Shown: piece after piece, positions 45,727 through 52,612 of the stretch
Numbering within the stretch: position 1 is the first letter of the stretch
How the letters are laid out: the number at the start of each line of letters is the position of its first letter
From: Corynebacterium sp. TAE3-ERU12
GTDB lineage: Bacteria > Actinomycetota > Actinomycetes > Mycobacteriales > Mycobacteriaceae
Assembly: GCF_019209905.1 (NCBI RefSeq)
Contig: NZ_JAHUTM010000001.1
Location: 558,001 to 622,000, forward strand
DNA length: 64,000 nt
Reading direction: 5' to 3'
The notes under the pieces: generated by a model
Database searches by the model: none
Told to the model about the DNA's origin: nothing
Seen by the model: the letters and a program-made list of their open reading frames with translations, nothing else
Position numbers and translations under genes: made by a program

Positions 45727-45761
45727 GGTAATCCCGGCAAGCTTCGGTCGCGGGTATTACC
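45727..45761 (-). promoter_or_regulatory. Hairpin in the whcE leader
   Basis: GGTAATCCCG (45727-45736) pairs with CGGGTATTACC (45751-45761) except for one bulged T. In the whcE mRNA it would lie 30-64 bases before the start codon. It may affect RNA stability or translation; no known riboswitch class is recognised. Confidence 0.4.
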
Positions 45762-45932
45762 GCGGCGCGTGGGCCGGTGTGCGGGAAAGCCGGCACCGCC
45801 GGACTGGCGTGTCGAGCAGGGTGCGGGGCTTTCGGAATTCTCTGTGCAAGAGTGCGACGTGATGTGTTCCTCTTGCGGACCTTTAGAAGAGTGGCACGCA
45901 AAACCGGCGTTGTGAAGAGTTAGTGACCAAAT

Positions 45933-45948
45933 TGTGTTTAAGCTCACA
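45933..45948. promoter_or_regulatory. CRP/GlxR-like site upstream of whcE
   Basis: TGTGTTTAAGCTCACA matches the recalled GlxR consensus TGTGANNTANNTCACA at all but two fixed positions and has the right spacing. It lies about 236 bp upstream of the whcE start codon, in AT-rich DNA. Confidence 0.6.
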
Positions 45949-46145
45949 TTTAGTTAAACGCTGGGTTACAACCCCAGGTAAGCGCCTTAACGACGAGAAG
46001 CAAATTAAAGATTAAGTTACGATAGCCTAAGTTTGGCGCAGATGGGGGTAATAAATGAGGGGGCCTTCAGGGATCCTGATTTGCCTTTTGAGTTCACACT
46101 TCCCAACCCGAGCCACACCACCCACAGCGTCGCCCGGTGGGGTAC

Positions 46146-47213
46146 TCAACACGAAGAATCGAGCCCAACCACAGACCGCAAGCGCCGTGTTACCGGCACC
46201 CACCACGGATTCTTTGCCTCAGTAGCAGCGAAATCTCGCTGCGCCGGCGGAGCCACCATCCGAATACACCGCGGCACCGCCTCCACCTCAATCCGGCGAC
46301 GCTTACCGATAGCTTCACCGTCGACCTGGAAGTGCAATTCCCGCTCAGATTCAAGGACCACACTGGAGGCATTATCAGTGGCAACAGAACACTTTTTGCT
46401 GTTCAGCGGGTCCCACGAGCGGGGCCCGCCCGCCAACCGCACCAGCGCGGCGATACCGCGCACACTGCCAATCGTGGTCAACCCCCACACCCCAAGTCCC
46501 CCATCGAGAGTGGTGTGCGGATTGGTGACAACCGGCAGCGCATCAACAAAAGTCCACGGATTCGAGTTGGACACCACCGCCATAGCCAGTCCCTCGCCAA
46601 TGACCTCACCGTCGGCACGGCACGAAAGCTGAGGAGGGTTACCCCGCAACTGCCGCCAGGTCTGCAGCACAGTGACCCCGTAGTGCGCCGGATTAGCGGT
46701 TACCCCCTTTTCGCGCAGCGTATCCATATTGTGAATGACCTCAGCGTCCATTCCCAACCCCGCGTTCACAATGAACCAGGTGGAATCAGCCCGGCCCGCA
46801 GAGATCGTGCGAGTAGCTTCCTCAGCTAATAGGTGCGCAACCAACCGCGCCGCAGCACCACTGTCCCGGGGGATACCCAAGGCACCGGCAAGCACATTGG
46901 CGCTTCCCGACGGAATGACCGCCACCGCCGGCAGATCCTCACAATCGGGGCGTTCGCTTGTCGGGCCCGAACCCAATAGGCCACTGACGACCTCATTGAC
47001 AGTGCCGTCACCACCCATAGCGATCACAACGTCGTAGTCAGCACGAGAAAGACCACGGCACATATCAGTGGCATGCCCGGCATAGGCGGTGTGCTTGGAC
47101 AGCAACTGCAAGCCGGGCACCGCAAGCAGCGGCGGCACCACATAGCGCATGGTCTCATCAGAGATAGACGTTGAGTTTGGATTGGAAATCAGTAAGGCTC
47201 GCACGCGTGCCAC
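46146..47213 (-). CDS. Diacylglycerol/lipid kinase family protein
   Basis: A 355-residue DAGK-catalytic-domain protein. The nucleotide-binding signature is VVIAMGGDGTVNEVVSGLL (about 61-79), with LPAVAVIPSGSANVLAGALGIP as the second family motif, and C-terminal beta strands including LHFQVDGEAIG. Such enzymes phosphorylate diacylglycerol or related lipids at the membrane. The actual lipid is unknown. Gene order agrees with Rv3218. It is divergent from the membrane-protein gene that follows. Confidence 0.87.
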   Translation of the reverse strand: MARVRALLISNPNSTSISDETMRYVVPPLLAVPGLQLLSKHTAYAGHATDMCRGLSRADYDVVIAMGGDGTVNEVVSGLLGSGPTSERPDCEDLPAVAVIPSGSANVLAGALGIPRDSGAAARLVAHLLAEEATRTISAGRADSTWFIVNAGLGMDAEVIHNMDTLREKGVTANPAHYGVTVLQTWRQLRGNPPQLSCRADGEVIGEGLAMAVVSNSNPWTFVDALPVVTNPHTTLDGGLGVWGLTTIGSVRGIAALVRLAGGPRSWDPLNSKKCSVATDNASSVVLESERELHFQVDGEAIGKRRRIEVEAVPRCIRMVAPPAQRDFAATEAKNPWWVPVTRRLRSVVGLDSSC

Positions 47214-47226
47214 TCTACGGTGCAGA

Positions 47227-47232
47227 TATGAT
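47227..47232 (+). promoter_or_regulatory. -10 box, probable leaderless promoter
   Basis: TATGAT ends eight bases before the GTG at 47241. The gap between the two divergent genes is only 27 bp, leaving no room for a leader with a ribosome site. Confidence 0.5.
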
Positions 47233-47240
47233 TGGGCGGC

Positions 47241-47660
47241 GTGAGCACCGCCAGCAAAACCACTGCCCCCATGGCCGCCCCGCGTTCTGTCATCATCGCC
47301 GCGTGGATCGCCGTCGTCGAGTGCGTGATTGGCATCGGCTACGGCATCTTCCTCGGCATCCGTGATGTGGAAGGCTACGAAGACGAACTCGCCGTGATCT
47401 CCGGATGGGGAACCGGCTTGTGGTTCATCATCATCTTCGGCGCCGTACTCGTCGGCGCTATCTCGCTGCTACGCGACCGACGCTGGGGCCGCGGGCCGAT
47501 CGTGATGCTCAATATCTGCCTGCTCGGTGTGGCCTACTACATGTTCACCTCACAGGCCCTTGTACTCGCCGCCATCACCGGCCTGACAGCACTGGCCGTA
47601 CTGGCATGCGTGTTCAGCCCAAAGGCCGTGGACTGGGCCGCAGAAAACTACGGCCGTTAA
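47241..47660 (+). CDS. Four-helix membrane protein of unknown function
   Basis: A 139-residue integral membrane protein with four hydrophobic segments (SVIIAAWIAVVECVIGIGYGIFL, TGLWFIIIFGAVLVGAISLL, PIVMLNICLLGVAYYMF, ALVLAAITGLTALAVLACVF). It fits an uncharacterised actinobacterial family in the Rv3217c position. GTG at 47241 is preferred; TTG at 47232 overlaps the -10 box. It ends overlapping the convergent Rv3212-like gene by four bases. Confidence 0.75.
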   Translation: MSTASKTTAPMAAPRSVIIAAWIAVVECVIGIGYGIFLGIRDVEGYEDELAVISGWGTGLWFIIIFGAVLVGAISLLRDRRWGRGPIVMLNICLLGVAYYMFTSQALVLAAITGLTALAVLACVFSPKAVDWAAENYGR

Positions 47661-48829
47661 AGCCCAACAAGCCCAACGACGCTGCCGTCACGCCACTCGA
47701 TAATCGCCGAGCCCACCACCCGCAGGTCCACCCGGGTGGTTTCTGCCGGACGCGGCACAGCAATTGTGCGCTCAACAGTGCCATCCCAGTTCACCACCGC
47801 AATACCGCCTGCTACCGGCACCAACACCTGCTCATCCCACACATCCCCGGTACCAATGGCCGGGGTGCGCAGCTGCTCCTGCAAATCCGGCTGTCGCAGC
47901 CCGACGAGCTCAGAACCGGTAAACCACAGCGTATGGCCCTGCGTGGCAACCTGATCCGCACGACGGGAAGGCCCCGGCTGCACATCGGCGGCGCGAATAT
48001 CGAAACCACCGATCCGTAAACCATTCGGCCGGTGCACACTCACCACGCCGTCGTGGTACACCGCAACCGCATCCTTGGCCACAGCAACAAGGCGGGCCGG
48101 GCCAGTCACCGAGAACTCGCCATCCATTTCCGGCTTCCGCGAATCCTCCGGCTCAGTAGTCTGCACCCCCACCCGGGTTGCCCCATCAGGGCAGTTCGCC
48201 ACCACCGCCAGCGTGTACTCACGCGTGAGCGCATCACCAATGGTGCACTCCGGCCACGGCTGGAAATTCGCCTCCTGGGGAGCCGGGTTCTCCCCGAACT
48301 CGACAGTGCGCACCAAATCACCGCGCCACAACTCAGCGCGCTGATGCGACCACACCCCCGACCGCTGCGCCGAGGACAGCGGAGCAACCTCAGCAGGCCC
48401 AATAGAGCGCCTAGTGGCGTAATAGCTGCCATCACTGGAATTCAACGAGGCAACCTCGCCACAACCAGCAGGGCCATCGAACACCACCACTGACCGGTTC
48501 TCCGACTGCATGGCCGCACATAAATCAATATCGCGGTGATAACTCCACACCGTCTCCCCGGTATACGGGTGCACCCCGCGCACGCCATCAACGTCGGAAA
48601 GCAACACAGTGCTCGAACCACGCGACGGGGCGGCTAGACCCGCGTCATCGCTTACCCACGCCTCACGCACCCCAGCCGGGGGCTCCCCACGGGCAACCGA
48701 TACCGCCACCGCAGGTTCAGCCGCGACCACATGATCCACATGGCGCGCCGGAGCGCCCCACCACGTGATGCCAATAATGCCCAGGGTGGTAGCGGCAACA
48801 CCGGCCGCAATGAGCCAATCACGACTCAT
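47657..48829 (-). CDS. Membrane-anchored beta-propeller protein (Rv3212-like)
   Basis: A 390-residue protein with an N-terminal signal anchor (WLIAAGVAATTLGIIGITWWGA) and an extracytoplasmic PQQ-like beta-propeller. Blade-like repeats include DVDGVRGVHPYTGETVWSYHRD and VPVAGGIAVVNWDGTVERTIAV. Cysteines are spaced so that disulfides are possible. Function is unknown. Its ATG overlaps the DEAD-box helicase stop, so the two are one transcription unit, as in M. tuberculosis. Confidence 0.8.
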   Translation of the reverse strand: MSRDWLIAAGVAATTLGIIGITWWGAPARHVDHVVAAEPAVAVSVARGEPPAGVREAWVSDDAGLAAPSRGSSTVLLSDVDGVRGVHPYTGETVWSYHRDIDLCAAMQSENRSVVVFDGPAGCGEVASLNSSDGSYYATRRSIGPAEVAPLSSAQRSGVWSHQRAELWRGDLVRTVEFGENPAPQEANFQPWPECTIGDALTREYTLAVVANCPDGATRVGVQTTEPEDSRKPEMDGEFSVTGPARLVAVAKDAVAVYHDGVVSVHRPNGLRIGGFDIRAADVQPGPSRRADQVATQGHTLWFTGSELVGLRQPDLQEQLRTPAIGTGDVWDEQVLVPVAGGIAVVNWDGTVERTIAVPRPAETTRVDLRVVGSAIIEWRDGSVVGLVGL

Positions 48830-50169
48830 CGGCGACGGCCGCCACCATTTCGCGAACCCCCAGAACGATGCCCACCACGGCCACCCCGGCCAGCGTGGCC
48901 GCCATGACTACCGGGACGATCCTTCGGGCGGGCACCAAGCACCGGGCGCGCCGGGCCGACACTTTCGCCGGCGGACTCGGGAATATCCAGAGCGTCAAGG
49001 AACTCCGGCGAGCTAGAGAACCACTGCGGCGGCTCACCGATCTCCAGCCCCAGGGTGTCATTAATCATCATCCAGCGCGGCACTTCATCCCAGCCCACCA
49101 GAGTCACCGCAGTACCGGAATGACCAGCGCGGCCAGTACGACCAATCCGGTGCACATAGGTCATCTCATCCTCAGGCACCTGGTAATTGACCACATGGCT
49201 GACATCATCGATATCGATACCGCGGGCGGCGACGTCGGTAGCCACCAACACGTCCACATCCCCGGAACGGAACGCCTTCAACGACTTCTCACGCGCCGGC
49301 TGGCCCATATCGCCGTGCACCGCAGTCGCGGCGAAACCACGCTCACCAAGCTGCTCGGCAACAGCAGCCGTGGAGCGTTTCGTGCGTGCAAAAATAATGG
49401 TGCGGCCACGGCCATTGGCCTGCAAAATGCGGGCAAGCACCGGCACCTTATCCATCCGGTGCGCCTGGAAGACCACCTGCCGGGTGGTCTCATGCACAGT
49501 GGCCTCAGAATCCCCGGACTCGGCGCGAATATGCACCGGGCGATTCATGAAAGTACGCGCCAGGGTGAGGATGGGGCCAGGCATCGTCGCGGAGAACAAC
49601 ATTGTCTGCCGCTCATCGGGGACCGCACGCAGAATCTTCTCAATATCCGGCAAAAAGCCCAGGTCCAGCATTTCGTCGGCTTCATCCAACACCAGCACCG
49701 CAACCTGGGACAGATCCATATCGCCGCGCTGGTGCAAATCAATAAGACGCCCCGGCGTGCCGACGACGATATCGACGCCCTTGCGCAAAGCCTCAATCTG
49801 CTCCTCATAGGGGCGACCGCCGTAAATGACCACAGTGTCCAGGCCGACTTCCTTGGCCACTGGCGCCAAATCATGTTCAACCTGGTGGGCGAGCTCACGG
49901 GTGGGCACCACGACGAGACCACGCGGAATGCCATTGGGTTCAGGCACGCGGGCGTCATCGAAGATGCGGTCCAACATTGGCACCCCGAAACCGTAGGTCT
50001 TACCCATACCGGTACGGGCTTGGCCGATGATGTCGGTGCCATCGAGCGCCAACGGCAGCGTCAATTCCTGAATGGCAAAAGTCCGAGTAATCCCGCGGTC
50101 GTGTAGAGCGTCGCAGATTTCTGCGGCCACCCCGAGGGAAGCAAAAGTGGGGCCCGGCTCAGGTGCCAC
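48826..50169 (-). CDS. DEAD-box RNA helicase
   Basis: A 447-residue RhlE/SrmB-like helicase. The Q motif is followed by GQARTGMGKTYGFGVP (Walker A), VLDEADEMLDLGF (DEAD), FSATMPG (SAT), VATDVAARGIDIDDVSHVVNYQVP and HRIGRTGRAG. The C-terminal tail is Gly/Arg-rich and probably binds RNA. Start is GTG with AGGAG six bases upstream. It corresponds to Rv3211. Confidence 0.93.
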   Translation of the reverse strand: MAPEPGPTFASLGVAAEICDALHDRGITRTFAIQELTLPLALDGTDIIGQARTGMGKTYGFGVPMLDRIFDDARVPEPNGIPRGLVVVPTRELAHQVEHDLAPVAKEVGLDTVVIYGGRPYEEQIEALRKGVDIVVGTPGRLIDLHQRGDMDLSQVAVLVLDEADEMLDLGFLPDIEKILRAVPDERQTMLFSATMPGPILTLARTFMNRPVHIRAESGDSEATVHETTRQVVFQAHRMDKVPVLARILQANGRGRTIIFARTKRSTAAVAEQLGERGFAATAVHGDMGQPAREKSLKAFRSGDVDVLVATDVAARGIDIDDVSHVVNYQVPEDEMTYVHRIGRTGRAGHSGTAVTLVGWDEVPRWMMINDTLGLEIGEPPQWFSSSPEFLDALDIPESAGESVGPARPVLGARPKDRPGSHGGHAGRGGRGGHRSGGSRNGGGRRR

Positions 50170-50245
50170 GGAGGTCTCCTTTACTGAGTTGCGGCTTGTA
50201 ATGCATATCCTAACCCGCAGCTCACCAATGGTCGGATTGGGTGGT

Positions 50246-50251
50246 TATAGT
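50246..50251 (+). promoter_or_regulatory. -10 box, probable leaderless promoter of the DUF3107 gene
   Basis: TATAGT ends seven bases before the ATG at 50259, with no ribosome site. The 89-bp gap is divergent with the helicase gene. Confidence 0.5.
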
Positions 50252-50258
50252 TGCCGCC

Positions 50259-50483
50259 ATGGATATCACTTTCGGTTTCGTCAATGTCCCTCGCGAGCTC
50301 ACCGTCACCGGCGTCCGGGATGGCGAGGAAGCCCGGGAGCGGATCAACTCCGCCCTGACGTCGGGCACCGGTGTCATTGAGCTCACCGACAACACGGATC
50401 GCCGCCACCTCGTGCGCGTCGAACACATCGCATACGTACAGTTCGGCCCGGCTGCTGCCCGCAAGGTCGGCTTCGTCTCCTAA
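50259..50483 (+). CDS. DUF3107 protein (TB9.4-like)
   Basis: A 74-residue small soluble protein of the actinobacterial DUF3107 family. The sequence MDITFGFVNVPRELTV through VEHIAYVQFGPAAARKVGF covers the family's full length. Its function is unknown. ATG at 50259 is preferred over GTG at 50241, which lies upstream of the -10 box. Confidence 0.87.
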   Translation: MDITFGFVNVPRELTVTGVRDGEEARERINSALTSGTGVIELTDNTDRRHLVRVEHIAYVQFGPAAARKVGFVS

Positions 50484-50515
50484 ACACCGCACACCACGGT
50501 TGCCCCACACCAGCA

Positions 50516-51547
50516 ATGAACCCACCACGCCGACCGGAACCGCGCCGCAACCCCCGCCGGGACCCACGCGACCCACGCCTGCAGCGGGACCCGCGGGAAC
50601 AGCGGGAACCGCGCGGGCCCCGGCAGCCGCGTGTGCCTGGGCAACCGCGCCAACGTCGGCAAGCACCGCCGCCGCACCACGCAGAACCCACAGCAGTGCG
50701 CATTGCCCGCACACTGGGCTGGCGGGCCTACGTCATCCCGGTGCTGGTTGTGGCCACCGCCTGGGTGGTCACCGACGTGATTCGTGGCACTGGAGACAAC
50801 CCCCAGCCCGCCGGGGAGCACAGCGTAGTGGATACCGGCCTGCCCGGGGCCATCCCGACAGGCAATTACGACCAGGCACTTGAGCTAGGGCAGTTGCCGC
50901 CCGGACCGCCGGTGCCGGAAAACGGAACCGGCGCGTTCACCACCGTCGGAACCGCAGGAGCCTCGGCGGGGCAGGGCACAGCCACCACTTTCCGATACGC
51001 CATCCAGATTGAGGATGGCATTGATGCCGCCACAGTCGGCGGCGCGGACGCTTTTGCCCGGATGATCGATGCGACGCTGACTGACCCGCGTGGTTGGACG
51101 AGTAATGAACGCTTCGCCGTGACACACGTCAACCCTGATGACAACCCGGACACCATTTTCCGCCTGACCACGGTCAATACCGTGCACAAGCGGTGTGGCA
51201 ACAAAATCAAAGTGGAAACTAGCTGCCGCATCCAGCCCACCGACGATGAACCTGGCCAGGTGTTGCTCAATATCGCCCGGTGGGTGCGTGGGGCCCAACC
51301 ATTTGCTGGGGACCTTGGCGCCTACCGGCAGTATCTGATTAACCATGAGGCCGGTCACGCATTGGGCTATGCCAAACACGAGGCCTGCCCCTCCGATGGG
51401 GCCCTTGCCCCGGTAATGATGCAGCAAACGATGAGCCTAAATAACTCCGAATTGCATCAGCTCGCCCCCGATGAGGTCTACCCCGACGATGGGGCGACCT
51501 GCCGGCCCAATGCGTGGCCCTATCCGCATGGTGGCCCCAGCAACTAG
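50516..51547 (+). CDS. DUF3152 protein, metzincin-like, membrane anchored
   Basis: A 343-residue protein. The first 60 residues are an unusual Arg/Pro-rich tail (repeats of the type RDPR, REPR, RQPR), followed by one membrane helix (AYVIPVLVVATAWVVTDVI). The extracellular DUF3152 domain ends with a zincin motif: H277-E278-x2-H281 in NHEAGHALGYAKHEAC. The third His comes at 288, one residue later than the classical metzincin HExxHxxGxxH. Its last 20 codons are duplicated downstream at 52465. Confidence 0.88.
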   Translation: MNPPRRPEPRRNPRRDPRDPRLQRDPREQREPRGPRQPRVPGQPRQRRQAPPPHHAEPTAVRIARTLGWRAYVIPVLVVATAWVVTDVIRGTGDNPQPAGEHSVVDTGLPGAIPTGNYDQALELGQLPPGPPVPENGTGAFTTVGTAGASAGQGTATTFRYAIQIEDGIDAATVGGADAFARMIDATLTDPRGWTSNERFAVTHVNPDDNPDTIFRLTTVNTVHKRCGNKIKVETSCRIQPTDDEPGQVLLNIARWVRGAQPFAGDLGAYRQYLINHEAGHALGYAKHEACPSDGALAPVMMQQTMSLNNSELHQLAPDEVYPDDGATCRPNAWPYPHGGPSN

Positions 51548-51623
51548 GCCTGGGCCGGTAAGTTTGGTGCCATGACTTAAGCTACCGCCCCCGCATGTGC
51601 TCGAGGCATTCGGCGCCTACGGC
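51475..51623. repeat. 149-bp direct repeat, left copy
   Basis: This segment contains the last 73 bases of the DUF3152 gene, the intergenic promoter and 49-52 bases from the start of the TIGR02569 gene. It recurs 990 bp downstream with only a few differences: two substitutions after the stop codon and a one-base indel plus substitution near the start codon. In this copy the TIGR02569 start reads ATG ACT TAA (51572-51580), so the gene fragment is dead. Similarity ends abruptly at 51623. Confidence 0.95.
51559..51564 (+). promoter_or_regulatory. Duplicated -10 box in front of the inserted DNA
   Basis: TAAGTT lies seven bases before the dead ATG at 51572, exactly as TAAGTT at 52549-52554 precedes the intact TIGR02569 gene. 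If it works there, this copy would transcribe rightward into the inserted segment and its ORF. Confidence 0.4.
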
Positions 51624-51670
51624 GGGCTATAGCATCGTCAGGCGAAGGTGTAGCCGGAACAATCCAGCGG

Positions 51671-51702
51671 CCTCTTAATTCGCTTATCAGTGGGATAAGA
51701 GG
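51671..51702 (+). other. Two mutually exclusive stems in the insert
   Basis: TAAGAGG (51696-51702) can pair with CCTCTTA (51671-51677), while GATAAG (51694-51699) can pair with CTTATC (51683-51688). The pairings share bases, so only one can form at a time, as in attenuators. No leader peptide was found, so its meaning is open. Confidence 0.3.
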
Positions 51703-51849
51703 TGTGTAGTTTTACACTTCCGGTTGGCACATATAACTGGAGTGGGATTCTCGATAGTCCGAATTCTGGTCAAGCTGGAGGCGCTTGCCGGGTGGCGGAT
51801 CGGGCTGTGTGATTCAAACTCTGTTTAGCTGGGACGAAAATCTTTCTCC

Positions 51850-51867
51850 GCCCCCCTTGTGGGGGGC
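51850..51867. other. GC hairpin upstream of the cargo ORF
   Basis: GCCCCCC-TTGT-GGGGGGC forms a perfect 7-bp stem within AT-rich sequence, 100 bp before the ORF. It could end transcripts entering from the left or act as an RNA element; no T run follows. Confidence 0.45.
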
Positions 51868-51900
51868 TCTACTTGTGTGATAGATAAGTGCTAGGAAGTT

Positions 51901-51928
51901 TTGGATCTGCAATGAATCTAGCTATCCT
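51901..51928 (+). promoter_or_regulatory. Possible promoter of the cargo ORF
   Basis: TTGGAT (51901-51906) and TATCCT (51923-51928) are separated by 16 bases, about 38 bases before the ORF start. An AAGGGAAATGGAG ribosome region follows. Confidence 0.4.
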
Positions 51929-51966
51929 TATTTTACCAATGCCTAATTAAGAAGGGAAATGGAGAT

Positions 51967-52383
51967 ATGAATCAAAAATTTAGGAAGTCAAGAGACGTTT
52001 ACTTAGCGTTTGCTGTGGTTGCCGGTTTTATTTATTTCGCCATGCTTTTAGCTTTTGGTGTGATGACTAACAAGTTGGGTTTTAGTGCTGATGGTTTAGT
52101 TTGGGTAATGGCGTTATTTTCATTTGTGAACTTAGTGCTTCTTTGGTTTGCTTTTCCAGATTTCGGTAATGATTCTAGAGTTGGTGAAGATAGGTATTTT
52201 GAAGGTGTTCTAAGTGTGTCGATTGGTCTGGTTATCCTTTTCGTCCTGCGGGGTGTAGAAGGTGACGAATTGGATGTTAGTGAAAATTTGATTATATTGG
52301 TGTTTTCGTTGATTACGATTAACGCCACGCAGCACCTTGCGGTCGCTTTACTGAAAAAAGTTCAGAGTGTCCAAGGCGAGTAG
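51967..52383 (+). CDS. AT-rich four-helix membrane protein of unknown function
   Basis: A 138-residue protein not recognised as any family. Four hydrophobic segments span about residues 11-34, 43-63, 80-98 and 105-130, with a short Lys/Arg-rich N-terminus (MNQKFRKSRD) and an acidic loop (DFGNDSRVGEDRYFE). Codon use favours A/T third positions (AAT, TTA, GTT, TTT), unlike the flanking genes. It is the only substantial gene in the insert. Size and topology resemble small immunity or exclusion membrane proteins, but that is only an analogy. Confidence 0.7.
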   Translation: MNQKFRKSRDVYLAFAVVAGFIYFAMLLAFGVMTNKLGFSADGLVWVMALFSFVNLVLLWFAFPDFGNDSRVGEDRYFEGVLSVSIGLVILFVLRGVEGDELDVSENLIILVFSLITINATQHLAVALLKKVQSVQGE

Positions 52384-52420
52384 GGCATGCCCAGCTAGTT
52401 AGAATTTGTGGAAGGTAAAT

Positions 52421-52537
52421 ATGTCGATTCTTCCTTTACCTAACGCTGCACGTTCTCGTCATATGGTCTACCCCGACGATGGGGCGACCTGCCGGCCCAA
52501 TGCGTGGCCCTATCCGCATGGTGGCCCCAGCAACTAG
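52421..52537 (+). CDS. Chimeric mini-ORF ending in the DUF3152 tail
   Basis: ATG at 52421, with GGAAGG seven bases upstream, opens a 38-codon frame. The first 15 codons (MSILPLPNAARSRHM) come from the insert and run in frame into the duplicated DUF3152 C-terminus (VYPDDGATCRPNAWPYPHGG and PSN). The in-frame junction may be chance or a remnant of how the insert formed. Translation is possible but unproven. Confidence 0.3.
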   Translation: MSILPLPNAARSRHMVYPDDGATCRPNAWPYPHGGPSN

Positions 52538-52612
52538 ACCTAGGCCGGTAAGTTTGGTGCCATGACTCAGCTACCGCCCCCGCATGTGCTCGAGGCATTC
52601 GGCGCCTACGGC
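52465..52612. repeat. 149-bp direct repeat, right copy (148 bp)
   Basis: This copy holds the DUF3152 tail fragment, the -10 box TAAGTT (52549-52554) and the functional start of the TIGR02569 gene at 52562. It begins with GGTCTA, as does the left copy, and similarity stops at 52612, inside codon 17 of the gene. The right copy keeps the coding-compatible sequence ATG ACT CAG. Confidence 0.95.

Larger units (their letters stand above)
45698..46145. other. Long intergenic region between whcE and the kinase-like gene
   Basis: This 448-bp stretch holds no convincing gene. The half nearest whcE would be its leader and promoter, with the hairpin at 45727 and the CRP/GlxR-like site at 45933. The distal part (about 45905-46060) is AT-rich and may contain the promoter. 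Near the kinase-like gene end, TCAGG-GAT-CCTGA followed by TTTGCCTTTT is a small hairpin of doubtful significance. Confidence 0.6.
51624..52464. mobile_element. 841-bp inserted segment of foreign character
   Basis: The DNA between the two 149-bp repeats has no counterpart in the usual gene order and most of it is clearly more AT-rich than its surroundings. It carries one good ORF (51967-52383), a promoter-like TTGGAT-N16-TATCCT (51901-51928), two hairpins, and no integrase, transposase or terminal inverted repeats. Long flanking direct repeats suggest integration by recombination within the repeated segment rather than transposition. In M. tuberculosis this spot holds moeB1 (recalled). Confidence 0.75.

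Noticed and set aside
45698..45901. N-terminal extension of whcE
   Set aside because: The WhiB core begins at MDWRHKAVC with an ideal ribosome site. The extension has no family similarity and contains the leader hairpin.
50516..50700. Arg/Pro-rich start of the DUF3152 gene as a separate basic peptide
   Set aside because: It is in frame with and directly continuous to the membrane helix and DUF3152 domain. No stop or new ribosome site separates them.
51624..52464. Classical insertion sequence or integron cassette
   Set aside because: No transposase or integrase, no terminal inverted repeats, no short target duplication and no attC-like site were found; the flanking repeats are 149 bp of chromosomal sequence.
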